Assembly (NCBI RefSeq): GCF_001638985.1 | Contig: NW_017265137.1 | Span: 395,999 to 459,998, forward strand | Length of the DNA: 64,000 nt | Reading direction: 5' to 3' | Origin: Phycomyces blakesleeanus NRRL 1555(-) | Lineage: Eukaryota > Mucoromycota > Mucoromycetes > Mucorales > Phycomycetaceae | Part shown: piece by piece, positions 49,801 to 62,310 of the stretch | Position numbering within the stretch: the stretch's first letter is position 1 | Layout: each line of letters starts with the position of its first letter | Position numbers and translations under genes: made by a program | The notes under the pieces: model-generated | Databases searched by the model: none | The model's input: the letters and a program-made list of their open reading frames with translations, nothing else | Told to the model about the DNA's origin: nothing

Positions 49801-52800
49801 CCTGACGATATTGAGCTGATCTTTGAACTTGTCTCCATGTTTGCTCAAGACTCTGCTGTTGATCTGTCTTTCTTAAGAGCCTATTTCTTAGAAGAGGTGG
49901 CACTAAAGTACACCCCTGCAAGAAAGCGCAAATTGCTTGATGCATTTTTACAGCGCTACTCGGATAATTCGATTTCATCTTATCTCAAGATGATGACCCT
50001 GCGTCACGTAATCAATCCAGCACTCTTGGTGGCTCTTGTGCGCAAGGACAATGGACCGGCTGAGATTTTTGATACAAAAATGCTAGAGCAACTCGAGGTC
50101 AAGGTTTGGGCCTATTTTATGTCCGAGACTTCAGAAGAAAACCAGTACACCGAAGATTCTCTCAGGATTGAAATGCTCCAGATGACAGCTATGCTTATTC
50201 AGTATGCACCTCAACTTTTGACAGATCTACGCAAAGAAGTCATCAAATTTGGTTGGAACCACCTTCGTTTAGAAGATGCAACAAGTAAGCAGGCGGCATA
50301 TGTGCTTATTTCCCGCTTTATCGCTACATACGATAGTCCAAGCAAGATTGCAATCCAGATATATGCTGCTCTTTTACGCGCTCACTTGTCAGAGGCTCGT
50401 GTACTGGTAAAACAAGGTCTCGATATTCTTGCCCCAGTTCTTCCTAAGCGGGTGCCTTTGCAAGGAGCAGAAAGGATGCCAACCTGGGTTCGTCTCACAC
50501 GCAAGGTGGTAGTGGAAGATACCCACAGTATATCTCAACTTGTCAATGTCTACCAACTATTGGTACGCCATCCAGACCTCTTTTATGACTACCGCGAGCA
50601 CTTTTTGCCTCAGATCGTCAACGCACTTCCTAAGCTTGGACTCCTTCCGAATGCAACGCCCGAACACAAGTTGCTCACCGTCGAATTGTCAGAGCTAATT
50701 CTCAAATGGGAGAGGGCGCGACTTTCTGCCCAGAACCCAGAGCAAGAGCCAGGAACTCAGTCTCCAGAGAAAAGAAAAGCGGATACATCAATGGATGGAC
50801 CACGAAAGAAGTCTCAAATTGAAGACGCGACCGGAGAGTTGAAGAGTATGACTCTGGAGAGTTTACCTACAGGGAAAGACTATGCACCCAGTCTTGCTCT
50901 GCGTGAGAACCTAACTGGGTATCTGGTCCGTCTGGCATGTGCTCTTTACATGGCAACAGATCAAATTCAGCGCAGACTGGTTCAACGCACAATCGATTTG
51001 ATCAGAGAATTACTTACTCCCACATTGTGGCCTGATGTTCACATCAAGTTCTCGCATCTTGAACGTACTTTGACAGTCAAGGAGATGACAGATATGATAT
51101 TGCCAAGTGTCTGTAGCGCACTCGAAATCCTTACTATTGACATAAACCACAAGCCTTCTGAATGGTTCATTGTTAATATGAGCCAGCTTTATCGTCTATT
51201 GGAAACAAGCATCAAGTCCGATCACGCCAGAGTTCAAACTGCCCTCTACCCTGCACTTGTCCGTATTTTCAAGGCTATTCATGAAACAACTAGAGCAGAC
51301 AGTGCTGAGCAAGAAGCACAAACTTCTGATGTGACTGGATTTGTTTCTTTGGTCGATTCTATTATTACAGATGGTATCACCAATCTGAACAATACGTTTG
51401 CTGTCCTAAAACTTCTCCAAGCAGCCTGCAGTAGCAGAAGTGAGCACTTGGACCCATTTGTACCCGGTCTAATCAAGATGCTTCAAAAGTTGACTAAGGA
51501 GCACACAGTTCCTTCCCATGTGTCTTCTACAGTTGGACAAGATTCTCACGTGAACCTTTTGATTATTGGTCTAAATCTGCTCCGTAAACGTATTTCTCAC
51601 CTGGGTGACCAACGTCGCTGGTTCTTAACATGCATGATCCAGCTTATTGAAAAGTCTCCAGACGTTCAACTTTTGAGAGCTATTTTGGAAATGATCAGCG
51701 AATGGACCTTGAGCAAGACAGAGACCTTCCCAACCATCAAAGAAAAGGCCGGAATGCTTGTGAAAATGATGACTTTTGAAGGTCGCGGTGATCCCAAACT
51801 CACTGAAGATTTTCTCAAGTTGGTCATCGAGATCTACAGTGATCCAAACTTTGCTCGGTCTGAACTTACTGTACGCCTCGAACAAGCCTTCTTACTCGGA
51901 ACTCGCAGTGAAAACCCTCAGATTAGAACAGAGTTCATGCGAGTGTTCGATCGCAGTGTTGGCCGATCTCTTTACAGCCGTTTGAATTACATCCTTGGTG
52001 TCCAAAATTGGGATTTCCTATCCAACACTTTCTGGCTTCACCAAGCACTTGATCTCTTGCTGGGAGTTGTAAAAGTTAACACACGTGTGTCATCTCCACA
52101 TACCCTAAAAGTCAAATCTATCCGAAACATCGTCAGTCCTGAAGAATCCGGAGATACAGAAGTGCCTTCTACAGTCAATAGCTTAATCGAAAGCCACCAG
52201 GAGTTTTTGAAAGAATTGCGCGACTATGATATGAACAACTTGGTTGGCTCTTCCCGACAATTACAATACCTCGATGCAGACACCACATTTAACCTTTGGG
52301 TAGAACTTTTCCCAATGTGTTGGTCTACCCTAACAAGTACCGAACGCCACGACCTAACCAAGGTTATTATTAATTTGCTGTCCAAAGATTACCACAACAA
52401 GCAGACAGAGAAGAGACCCAATGTGATTCAGGCTCTTTTGACGGGTATTGCACGCACGACTGTTATAATTAAACTACCACCTCATTTGGTCAAGTATCTC
52501 GGAAAGGCGCACAATGCCTGGCATACTGCTATTGAAATTCTTCAACAAACGGCCACAACCGGAAGAATCGCCGAGTCTTCCAAAGATGATCAGAACAATA
52601 GAGAACGTACTCTTGATGCATTGGCAGATATGTACTCAAGCTTAAGTGAACAAGACATGTTTTATGGATTATGGAGACGAAGAAGCACTTACAGCGAAAC
52701 CAATGTAGCAGTATCGTGTGAACAGAGTGGGATGTGGATGCAAGCCCAAAATATGTACGAAAATGCCCAAATCAAGGCACGCAGTGGGGTTCTTCCATTC

Positions 52801-55800
52801 ACCGAGTCAGAGTACATGCTGTGGGAAGACCATTGGATTGCATGCACTCAGAAGTTACAGCAGTGGGATATTCTGACGGACTTGGCAAAGCACGACGGCA
52901 ACATAAACCTTTTACTCGAGTGTGCCTGGCGCTTATCTGACTGGACTGCTGAACGTGAGCTTCTTGAACAGTCTTTACACCAAGTGGCCGATACACCTAC
53001 ACCGCGTCACAAGGTGTTCGAGGGATTCCTTTCCCTTATCAAGTCACACACAAGTGAGGAGAGACTAGTTGAATTTACTCGTATCTGCGAAGAAGGTGTA
53101 CAATTATCATTGCGAAAATGGCACTCCTTACCACCAATTGTATCCCAAAGTCATTTGCCACTACTTCAGATATTCCAACAGTATCTTGAACTTCAAGAAG
53201 CAAGTAAAATATTCGAGAGTCTAGCAAGCACTACTGCACAAAATCTTGAGCAACAATCGGCAGAGTTGAGAAGTATCTTGGGTACATGGCGTGAGAGATT
53301 ACCAAACACATGGGATGACATAAATGTGTGGAGCGATTTGGTAGCTTGGAGACAGCACATATTTAGTGCAATCAACCGTACATACCTGCCTCTTATTCCT
53401 TTACTTCAGCCACAGCATGGACCAGCAAATTCTGGAAGTGGAAACTCATTTGCTTACCGAGGCTATCATGAAACAGCTTGGATAATCAACAGATTTGCTC
53501 ACGTTGCTCGAAAACATCAGCTTTACGATGTCTGTATCAATTATCTCACAAAGATTTATACATTACCAAACATTGAAATTCAAGAAGCATTTTTGAAGTT
53601 ACGAGAGCAAGCTAAATGCTATTACCAAAATCAATCCGAGATGACAGCTGGATTGGATGTGATCAATAACACCAATTTAATGTATTTCACCAACCAACAA
53701 AAGGCCGAGTTCTTCACTCTCAAGGGAATGTTCCTTGCCAAGTTAAATCAAAGTAACGAAGCAAATGAAGCATTTGTAAATGCTGTGCAGATTGAACTTT
53801 CTTTGCCACGTGCGTGGGCAGAATGGGGCCGCTACAATGACAGAAGATTCAAAGAACTTCCTAAAGATCTTAGCTGGGCTAATAACGCAGTAAGCTGTTA
53901 TTTGCAAGCTGCAGGAATTTACAAGAATGCAAAGGCACGAAAGTATCTTTTGCGTGTTCTCTGGCTACTTAGTCTTGATGATCAGAGCGGAACGATTTCG
54001 CGTGCCTTTGAGGGATACAAAGGAGACTGGCCAGTGTGGTACTGGATTACCTTTATTCCCCAGCTTTTGACTGCACTGCAACATAAAGAAGCAAGACACG
54101 CGCGTGCAATATTGATACGCATTGCCAAGCAGTATCCTCAGGTAAAAAGAAATTATGAAGAATAAGAAAAAATAGAAATGGGTTTGGACCCATTGAATAA
54201 TTAGTTAATGAAGTTTACTAAATTGTTTTTTTTTTATATTTTATTTTACTGTTATATATCGAATGACAGGCTTTACACTTCCAGCTGCGTACTGCAAAGG
54301 AAGATGTAATGAAGCGTATGGCTACACCAGCCAATCCGACGGTGGATACACAGGGTCAAGGAAACTCAATGGGAGGAGAACAAGCGAACGAATCAACACC
54401 GTCTACTGCTACGCCTACGAAAAACAATGATGGTGGACAGGTTCAAGTGAAAGAAGAGCCAGGTACAACATATGAGAAAAATGCAATGATTAATCTAAAC
54501 ATAATGCTGGGTTGATAGAAGACTCAGAGGCGAAAAATATCCAGACTAAAACAGAAGCAATGGATGTTGATGGGCCAGAGGCAGAAAACTCTTCTAGAGC
54601 CAGAAATCCTTCGGATGCTCTCAAAAATGAAGATGTGTCAATGGGCGAGGCTAAGCATGGCGAAACAAAAATGAAGGAGGAAGATACACATATGGGGGTA
54701 AATACAACAGTTTTAACATATAATAACTTGTATCATATTTATTGATCCATTTAATGTTTCAATAGGAAGCCAATGCGTCACGATCTAATGAGGCAAATAA
54801 TACTCCCGAACAGAGTCAAAGTCAACCCGGCCATAGCGCACCTCATGTAGTTCATGCACCTCAATCAGCTCACGTAGTTCATGGAGCGCATGGACCTCAT
54901 GGACCTCATTTATCTCATGTACCTCATCAGACAAATGCACCACCACCTGGAGTAACACCTGGAGCAATGCCTGGATCAGCGCCAGGATCAACACATGGAA
55001 TAACACCCGGGTCAACTCCAGGATCGGCACCAGGGATGCCCAAGGGACCTCTTCCTGCTAACCTGGGAATGGGTTCATTGACAGCCCATCCTTTGGATGA
55101 GATTATGGCAATGTTAAAGACTGGTTATCCTTTGCTTGCCCTTTCAATGGAAACCATGGTGGACCAAATTCAGCTTAAATTTAAGCCTCAAGCAGATGAA
55201 GATATGTATAGACTAGTTGTAGCACTCTACAACGAAGGTGCACAGGTAAGAATTAATTTAATATATTGATCTTAGATCAAGTATAATGCTAATGCTATCT
55301 CTCTTTTTTTTTTGTAAAATAAAATAAACAAAAGCAACTTTTAACTCGCCTGACAAATCCTGGAGATGCACTTCAGCTTGCCCAGGCCACTGTATCAAAC
55401 ATTGTTCGATTTGCAGATAGTCTATATCCTGGCCACATGAAGACGGCATTTGTAAATGACTTTGCAAAGACGAAATTGAATTTGGAAGAGTATGTTGCCA
55501 AACTTCGATTGTGGCGTGATAAGTTTGAAGCCATGTTGGATGCTCGACCAAGAAAGCAAAAATTGGAAGCTTCTTCTAGCTATCTTGCTGAATTCCATCA
55601 CTCTCGATTTGATGATGTAGAGATTCCTGGACAATACCTTTTGGTAAGAAATATTTCTGGAATTAAAAATAAAATAAAAGTAAAGTAAATCAAGCTTTTA
55701 ATCACTAACACTTTGGAACAGCTCAAGGACAATGCCAATGACTTTTTACGTATCGATCGATTCTTGCCCGAGGTTGAAGTAGTTCGAAACTACGGCAATT

Positions 55801-57095
55801 GCTACAGAAGATTGACTATCAGAGGTAATGATGGCACGCTACATCCTTTTGTTATTCAGAATCCAGCTGCACGCCAGTTCCGTCGGGAAGAGCGGTTAAT
55901 GCAGCTCTTCCGTATTCTGAACAGTGTCTTGGAGAGACGCAAGGAAAGCCGAATGCGAAACCTCTCTTTCCATCTCCCTGCAATTGTACCCCTTGCTCCC
56001 AATGTACGCATGGTGCAAGACGATCCATCATATTGCACACTTTATGACATATACGAAGACCACTGTGATGAGGTTCATATGCATAAAGACGATCCATTAG
56101 TATATTTCGTAGAGAAATTTAAGAATAATGTAAACACAAAGAAAGATGTAAGTTAAGAAATCTGGATAGCTACACACATTGGTTTCTAAGAGCTGTTGAT
56201 AGGTTTTTAATCAAAAGACCGAGTTGATAAACCTGAGAATGGAGATTAATGATGAGATAGCGAACACAATGGTGCCTCCTAATATATTGAGCAAGGTAAG
56301 TCCAATATATGTTCACGGACTATACCCTTACATTTCTATTTGGTGGTTTAGTACATGTTGAACACAATGGACTCTTATACCGATTATTGGATGCTGCGCA
56401 AACAATTTACATCGCAATATGCCACAGCAACATTTATGACCTATATTTTCAGTGTTGGTCACCGTACACCCCATAAGATTGCTATATCACGCAGTACAGG
56501 CAATGTTTTGATGACTGAACTTTTGCCAGGTAAAAATATTGCAGCCTATATATCGCAATTTATTGTTTACTAAAGATTGATTTATTCAGGCTGGAATCAA
56601 GCCAATCCTATGTTTGGGAATGGTGAAGCTATCCCATTCCGCTTCACACCAAATATCCAAGAGTTTATTACACCTGTTGGAATAGAAGGATTATTTACTA
56701 GCTGTCTCATGGCCACAGCACGCAGCCTTACTGAACCAGAACTTGAGTTAGATCAATATCTGAGTTTGTTTGTAAGAGATGAGTTGGTTACCTGGCATAT
56801 GGCCAACCACCGATCTGTTACTGATGTTCAGTTCCGTGAGAGAGTCAACAATAACGTTCTGCAAATAATGACAAAAGCGCAATTCTTGTCATGCAAGGCA
56901 GAGCGTGAGAATGTAAGAATATATATACTATATATTAAACTTACAAACAAACAAAAAACTAATCATATATTTATCTAACACTAGACCATCAATGCTAATA
57001 AACCAACAAATCAGAATGTTATTGACTTGATTTCACAAGCCAGTAATCCACAAAAGATGGGTCAAATGGAATGCACCTGGATGCCTTGGTTATAA
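43891..57095 (+). CDS. TRA1: TRA1/TRRAP, giant PIKK-family pseudokinase scaffold of SAGA and NuA4
   Basis: Nineteen exons: 43891..43939, 44012..44169, 44231..44521, 44604..44810, 44882..45016, 45101..45229, 45376..45503, 45662..45861, 45953..46165, 46238..54141, 54270..54462, 54519..54697, 54766..55245, 55335..55643, 55722..56147, 56218..56295, 56352..56529, 56590..56912, 56985..57095; 3896 aa, close to yeast Tra1 and human TRRAP. Order: HEAT-repeat solenoid, FAT domain, a variable linker, PI3K-like pseudokinase ([26 protein letters not shown]) and FATC ending ECTWMPWL. The catalytic-loop Asp and the DFG motif are missing, as expected. It recruits the SAGA and NuA4 acetyltransferase complexes to activators in the nucleus. 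The linker (residues about 3150-3360) is Lys/Glu-rich, then rich in His, Pro and Gly. The 7.9-kb exon 10 contrasts with many small ones. Intron 46166-46237 (72 nt) is in frame without a stop; skipping it restores the family-like [10 protein letters not shown]. Confidence 0.97.
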
Positions 57096-58427
57096 GCCAA
57101 AGGATCAAAATCCTTAAATAAGAAATATATAAAAATAAAATAAAAATACAAATACAAATACAAATACAAATACAAATACAAATACAAATACAAATACCAA
57201 TACCAATATTTGGTTTTTTTTAAAAAAAAATATTATAAAAAAAATGTGAGATTATGTGTTAGAGGGAGGTTTAGCTCATACCACAAAGATCAGTGTATTT
57301 TTATCAATCGTTTATCCGGTTGACCTATTCCTTGACTCATCAAAGCCTAACTGTTTTGAGAATCTCATTAACCAAAAGAAATACGCTGTTATAAATTAAT
57401 AAATAGTCCAAATTCTTAACAGGTATGGTTACAATGATTTATGAAGAGAAATACAAATCTTTATTTATAAAAAAAAATGGCCTTAGTTAAGAGATTAAAT
57501 TAAATGCTTACATATCAAGGATAGATAATCGAGTACTCTTTTAAATAGTACTCTTTTATTTTGAGTCGATTATGTCGATGTACAATTATACTGATACGTA
57601 ACTCTTTGTTCATTATAAAAATAAAACCAACTGAAGAAATAGCTAGATAAAAGATAAATATAAAATACCATTGATTTAATACCAAAATAGTGATCGTTGG
57701 CTAAGCTAGGTTTAATGATAATACGCATGAAATTTGAGAAGGGTGAAAAAAAGAGGAAAACAGAAAGTTGACTAAAATATATATTGGGTGTAAATTGAAA
57801 TATAGGATTTAGGAATCCTGACAGTTGTGGAGCCAAATTTTTATACTACGTATAGCCATTTCAATACCACGAAAACGTAAAAAGAATTATAAAAGATATC
57901 CTTTCATACTATTTATCATAGTTTAACGACAATAAATAAATAAGATAAAAAGCTTAAACAATGAGCCTACTAAAGAAGTAAAATATACTCATCCTCTTTT
58001 TTGAAAATATATATATATATATAGAAAAAGAGTATCATTGAAAAGGGTACTTGATTGCCCAGAATTATTTTATACAGTCATGTCATATTAAGCATGTTTT
58101 ATTATCAAATAAGATTTTTTGTATAGTTAAAGGGCATAAGAAAACGTTCTTTTTTTTGCATGTGCTTGTACAAGTAGGAACAAAAGGGACCCAGCAGCTA
58201 CTAGGAGAGAAACTCACGTATATCTCAAAACAATATTAGGTAGTAAGGAAAATGGAAAAAAAAGAAAGCAATATATATATATATATATATCTGATATATT
58301 CAATAGAAAAAAAATAAGATACTAAAGTTTTTGCTAAGGACTTGATCAGAAAAAAGTCTAGCTACACCTTCAGCTTAGTCAAGGACAATGTCAAGTTGGT
58401 TGCGAGCAAGATTGATTAGCTGTCAGA
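57096..58427. other. Region downstream of TRA1
   Basis: No gene is supported. It begins with the TRA1 3' end and an AAATAC repeat, then AT-rich DNA. Around 58348-58440 the minus strand reads like a broken protein fragment with in-frame stops, consistent with transposon debris. Confidence 0.5.
57144..57205. repeat. (AAATAC)n hexanucleotide repeat in the TRA1 3' flank
   Basis: About eight units of AAATAC, drifting to ACCAAT at the right end. It starts some 50 bp after the TRA1 stop and may be transcribed in the 3' UTR. Confidence 0.85.
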
Positions 58428-58747
58428 CATAATACTGGTTCTACAGCAATAAAGTCCAGGTGCTTCATTGATATATACAGTTAAGGTTGTATTGGTAATT
58501 CTATCTACAGATAAATAAAGTAGTTACTCCAGTAAAGACTATAATTTACAAAGAGAAATACTATAAAATGATGGTATTATTTTTTAAAGGAGAAAAACAT
58601 TGCTTGGTATCAATATATCTCTTTCTATTTAAGCTTGCTCTTTTTGTTTTGCTTTAAATACTTAGAAGCTTTAGAGTTTTGAATTTAAAGATTGAAATGA
58701 TTTTTAAAAAATAATAATAACCAGTTTGCCTTGTACTTTATAATAGC
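58428..58747 (+). repeat. Dispersed repeat, copy 1
   Basis: Aligns by eye with 62565-62890 in the same orientation. Shared landmarks are TTAAGGTTGT (58481), TTTACAAAGAGAAATAC, TAAAATGAT, an AAGCTT...TTTTGCTTT segment and a closing AAAAAATA block. The order and spacing are preserved, with small indels. Its class is unknown. Confidence 0.65.
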
Positions 58748-58887
58748 TTTTTATTTGATTTCAAGAGTTTGGAATTTTGTAGAAAAGAAGAAGCGCTTGT
58801 ATACTTTTGGCAAGATATTTGAAACATCAGCACAAATACATCAGGATTAACCCCACAGATTTTGAGAAAATATGTGTGATTATATAT

Positions 58888-59345
58888 TAGAGAAGGTGTT
58901 ATCTAGTGGAAAATTGAATATTTTATCCGTTTTCAATTGAAACGGCGATGTAATTTCCAATGATTGTTATACGTTTTTCTCGGTTGACGCGATTTAGTGG
59001 AAAATGTGTGGAAAATTACGAATTTCCTAATTTTCCACTAACATTTTCCATTAATTATTTCCTCAAAATCGAGCTTATTATCTCACTCTCAAATTAAGGT
59101 ATAGGGTAGCCAGGAGTGTCTATTGTATATGTAATTAATTTATTCGATCTTTAAAGGTCGAATTTATTTTAAAAAAAAGATTGAAATTTATGAGGATTTA
59201 TTTTTCTTATATTTGACACAGTATGATGTTCTCATCAATTGATAAGTTTCCACAACTGCTGCCGGAGTGCTTTGTTTTTTACTGGGTTTGTCCAATCTTT
59301 ATTTTTTAACAGTCACACTTTTTCCATTAGATAACACCTCCTCTA
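58888..59345. mobile_element. MITE-like element with ~24-bp terminal inverted repeats
   Basis: The left end carries AGGTGTTATCTAGTGGAAAA (from 58894) and the right end its inverted match TTTTCCATTAGATAACACCT (59320-59339), one mismatch apart; the match extends a few bases outwards (TAGAG). Between them is about 440 bp without coding capacity. It includes a large imperfect hairpin with arms 58995-59018 and 59027-59053 and the block also found at 24111-24380. Size, TIRs and lack of genes fit a non-autonomous DNA transposon. A TA target duplication is possible but not certain. Confidence 0.75.
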
Positions 59346-60227
59346 TTGAGGTTTTTAGCATTTTAACCAAACGGATTATAATGTTGAAAAACAATTCATT
59401 GTGAAATCTTGGCTTTTGTAAAAAGCAAACTGGATCACTTTTTTTTTATATTACAGATTAACTTCACGACCCGGGACTTAAATATGAGATAAAGAGGTAT
59501 AACCAGCTCGATGAAAACATTCTGCTTGGAAATCATACAAGTTATATCCTACAGCTCTAAGATATATACTGATACAATATTCTGGTAGTTTCTTCTGCTG
59601 CTAATTCTGTCGTTGTTTCTGTTACGTAAAATGGGAAGATGGGACTGGCTACACAATAGAAGCACAAGGCCACAGAACTTCTTTTTATATGTTTTAAGCT
59701 CGTCTTTAATAGGCCCTTAAACTTGCTGGTACCTGAGTACTACCTTTAAATTTCCCTTTTGGGTTCTTCTTTACTGACAGAAAGCTTCACTACTTTATTG
59801 TTCTTCTTCATGCAGAAAGCCTGCTTCTCAAAGGGTTGACACATAGAATATCTAAATATAAATAATAAGCCACATAGACATCACATGCAAATATGTGGAA
59901 TTATTCTATTGGGCGATTATTGTTTACGTCATATCTCGCGTATTCACTCATACGCGTATAGAAAAATGGCTCTTCAGTGCGAGGGAAAGAAAACTCGCCT
60001 TTCTCATAAACACAACACAGAGAAATATTCATGTAAGTAACAAAATCATTAAAGAAAGTACATTTCACACATGTTATGCTAATTACGATGAATTTATTAA
60101 TGTAATTTGTAGTAATGTTACTTTTGACATTTACCTAAATGTATTTTCTCAAGAAGTGAATGTAAGTAATCACAAAATAAAAAATATACCCTTATTTCAT
60201 TGGAACTCTTACTAACATCGCGCAGTT
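59346..60227. other. Non-coding region between MITE and rRNA-like relic
   Basis: Base composition is more even than in the intergenic DNA to the left. A 106-codon open frame at 59895-60215 has no recognisable motif and is not called as a gene. Nothing else was recognised. Confidence 0.45.
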
Positions 60228-61072
60228 AATAGTAAAAATAAAGTCTGGCCCGAAAGGGTCAGCCTTGACAGCAGCTTGTCAAGAAAGCCTCTAGTGATGT
60301 CGTTGCGGTGAAAACCAAAGCGGCCAACCAAACCACACCCAGTTAATGGCTCTGGGAACGGCTAGCAAGAAACACCGGTTTACTCTGGTCTCCTCTATTC
60401 TGACATTTGGTACAACGTGGTCAATCCGTCATAGAGAGGTGTAGCATAGGTGGGAGCCGCCGGGCGCCAATGAAATACCACCACTCTCTATGACAAGCCA
60501 AACGGACTGAGGGCGAGCCCCCTATACTCTCCTCCCCGTTGATGTCAGATGTTGAGGTTCAAAGACGATCAGATAGACTGGTTTTCTATGGGTTGACAGC
60601 CGAACGTTCTAGCGACGCAGTTGACCTATAATAAAACCAACTCAACCCGTGCGATAGGCATCCAAGTGTCTGGGGTATGACTGATTTAACAAGTTGGGAC
60701 GCCTATTTAGCCCAAGTAGAAGAGTCAGTATAGAGTTTGGTCCGACTGTCATGATGTACTGGTCTACTTCTTGCTAGCTGGTAACCGATATTGTAACAGC
60801 AAATGGAGTTTTTTTTCGCAAGATAAATTACTTTATTCAAGCCTCCACTCTCTCGTGATCGGTGTTCTGATCCTGTTTTTGCGAAGATGTGCTTGTTCAA
60901 TGAGTTTTTGACTGAACGCCTTTAAGTCATTACTCTGTACTGGAAACAATGTTACTCGTTCTCCGTACAATTTTGTACTTGACACCATATACTGTCTTTC
61001 GCTTATTACTGTCTAGGCAGTCGTAAGCAAAGACACCCTGATAATGCCAATTCTAGAACGGTAAAATCTCGT
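60228..61072 (+). pseudogene. Decayed or partial nuclear large-subunit (28S) rRNA-like sequence
   Basis: Several stretches match universal eukaryotic 25S/28S rRNA in the right order and strand: GGGAACGGCT, then GGTGTAGCATAGGTGGGAGC with a nearby GGGCGCC and ATGAAATACCACCACTCT (60430-60490), and near the end CTGAACGCCTTTAAGTCA (60912-60929), which is the conserved 3'-terminal region. The intervening distance is shorter than in a normal gene. I could not find the sarcin-ricin loop (AGTACGAGAGGA) or the peptidyl-transferase block (ACAGGGATAACTGGC), so this is not a working rRNA. It forms a distinct G/C-rich island in AT-rich DNA. No 18S, 5.8S or ITS could be confirmed beside it. Alternatives are an rRNA-derived retroposon or a divergent rDNA variant broken by deletions. 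Confidence 0.7.
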
Positions 61073-61703
61073 TCATCCCAAACGAAAAAGGCGGGGTCTC
61101 CAAACTTTATACGGTCTTCGTTGCCTAAAAAAGTGAAGTTCGCCCTTGTCTTTCGATTTCTTCCCCCCGTCTCGGTCTATAGTTAAATTTTTAGTTGGCT
61201 TGACAGGTGTTTTTCCAACCTTGGTTGGAAGAGCGTGAGTTCGAATCTCACAGAGACATATTACTAGCAGCAAGCTAGTTCCAATTTCGTATATATTATA
61301 ATCAATAGAGCATAAGCTAACTATAAAAATATTTCAAAATAGTAAAAATATTTTTTAATTGTACAAATACAGTTAATGGACCGCTTACTGCTTGTTCTTG
61401 ACCAATAATGCTACAAAAGACCCTAACACATTGTCGTTCTCATGGCAGGCATGTTTAACATGTACGAGTTCAAACTTCCGCCTGCTAATCATCTCCATCT
61501 CAGTACAAACTATCTTGCGGGCATTACTTAAATAGAAACGAATTGGAAAGTATTTTGTAATGAGCATTGAATCATTGCTGACTCTCCATCCAACGTCAAG
61601 GTGTAAACACACATCAATTTATGAAATCACAGCTGTTGATGTCTCACTTAAATAAGTTAATAATGCTACTATGGTGATTGTTCAGAAAATTTGAAGCCCC
61701 ACA
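61073..61703. other. Region between rRNA-like relic and gag-like remnant
   Basis: Begins with G/C-rich sequence that may still be rDNA-derived spacer. At 61235-61251 it holds GTGAGTTCGAATCTCAC, a perfect T-arm-like hairpin with a pol III B-box core (see findings). An open frame at 61385-61612 on the minus strand has no family motif. Confidence 0.4.
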
Positions 61704-62310
61704 ATGGTAGAAATCGTAATTACGAGCGAACAAGAAGCTTTAAAATATGCCAATGGAGGCATCAAGATTAAAGACAAAAGTACTTATGGTTTCCCATCTC
61801 TTGGACCAAATGTAGAACTGACCAAGACCTTTCTCTCTAAGGTTCTGATGTAGGATAATATAAAAGCTATAAGAACCGTACATAGAATTATCAAAAGCTA
61901 TGGCATATATCTCGAGATAGGCTATACAATTGTCACAATGATTGTCTAGTGGCCAGGCCTAGGCTCTCATACGCTTCTCAAACAGTCCTCCAAATACACC
62001 GATTATTTCTTTGACTGATTCTATCTGGTTTTGGAATGATCATAATATATATGCCACTTGATCCAATATAGTACTGTATTGTGGCTCTTATCACAAGCTT
62101 GATCACATATTCTCTTATTGCCCTGAGTGCAAGTCTCTTATATATGAAAAATGCAATATATCTAAACATATCTGCAATTGCTTTCTTGAGAGCAATTATG
62201 CACTTAAGCGCACTAAATACAGCCTGTCAGATGACTCTGAAACTGAGAATTATAGTAAGGATTGCTCTGAGGTATTTGAGATTCTTTATGAGCTAATATC
62301 TCAATATTGA
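61704..62310 (+). pseudogene. Degenerate retroelement gag-like fragment with zinc-knuckle-like cysteines
   Basis: An ATG at 61704 opens a frame with a Gly-Pro-Asn segment and a following SYGIYLEIGYT stretch, interrupted by TAG at 61851-61853. In a different frame, about 62077-62310, a Cys/His-rich segment appears (HIFSYCPEC, then CNISKHICNC), reminiscent of the zinc knuckles of fungal retrotransposon gag or LINE ORF1 proteins. The stop and the frameshift make it non-functional. The element class is uncertain, because no polymerase domain is present. Confidence 0.45.

Noticed and set aside
57570..57836. Minus-strand 88-codon frame downstream of TRA1
   Set aside because: Composition is that of AT-rich DNA (Phe/Tyr/Ile) and no domain is recognisable.
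59895..60215. 106-codon open frame
   Set aside because: No motif and no splice context; it sits between a MITE and rRNA-like relic in repeat DNA.
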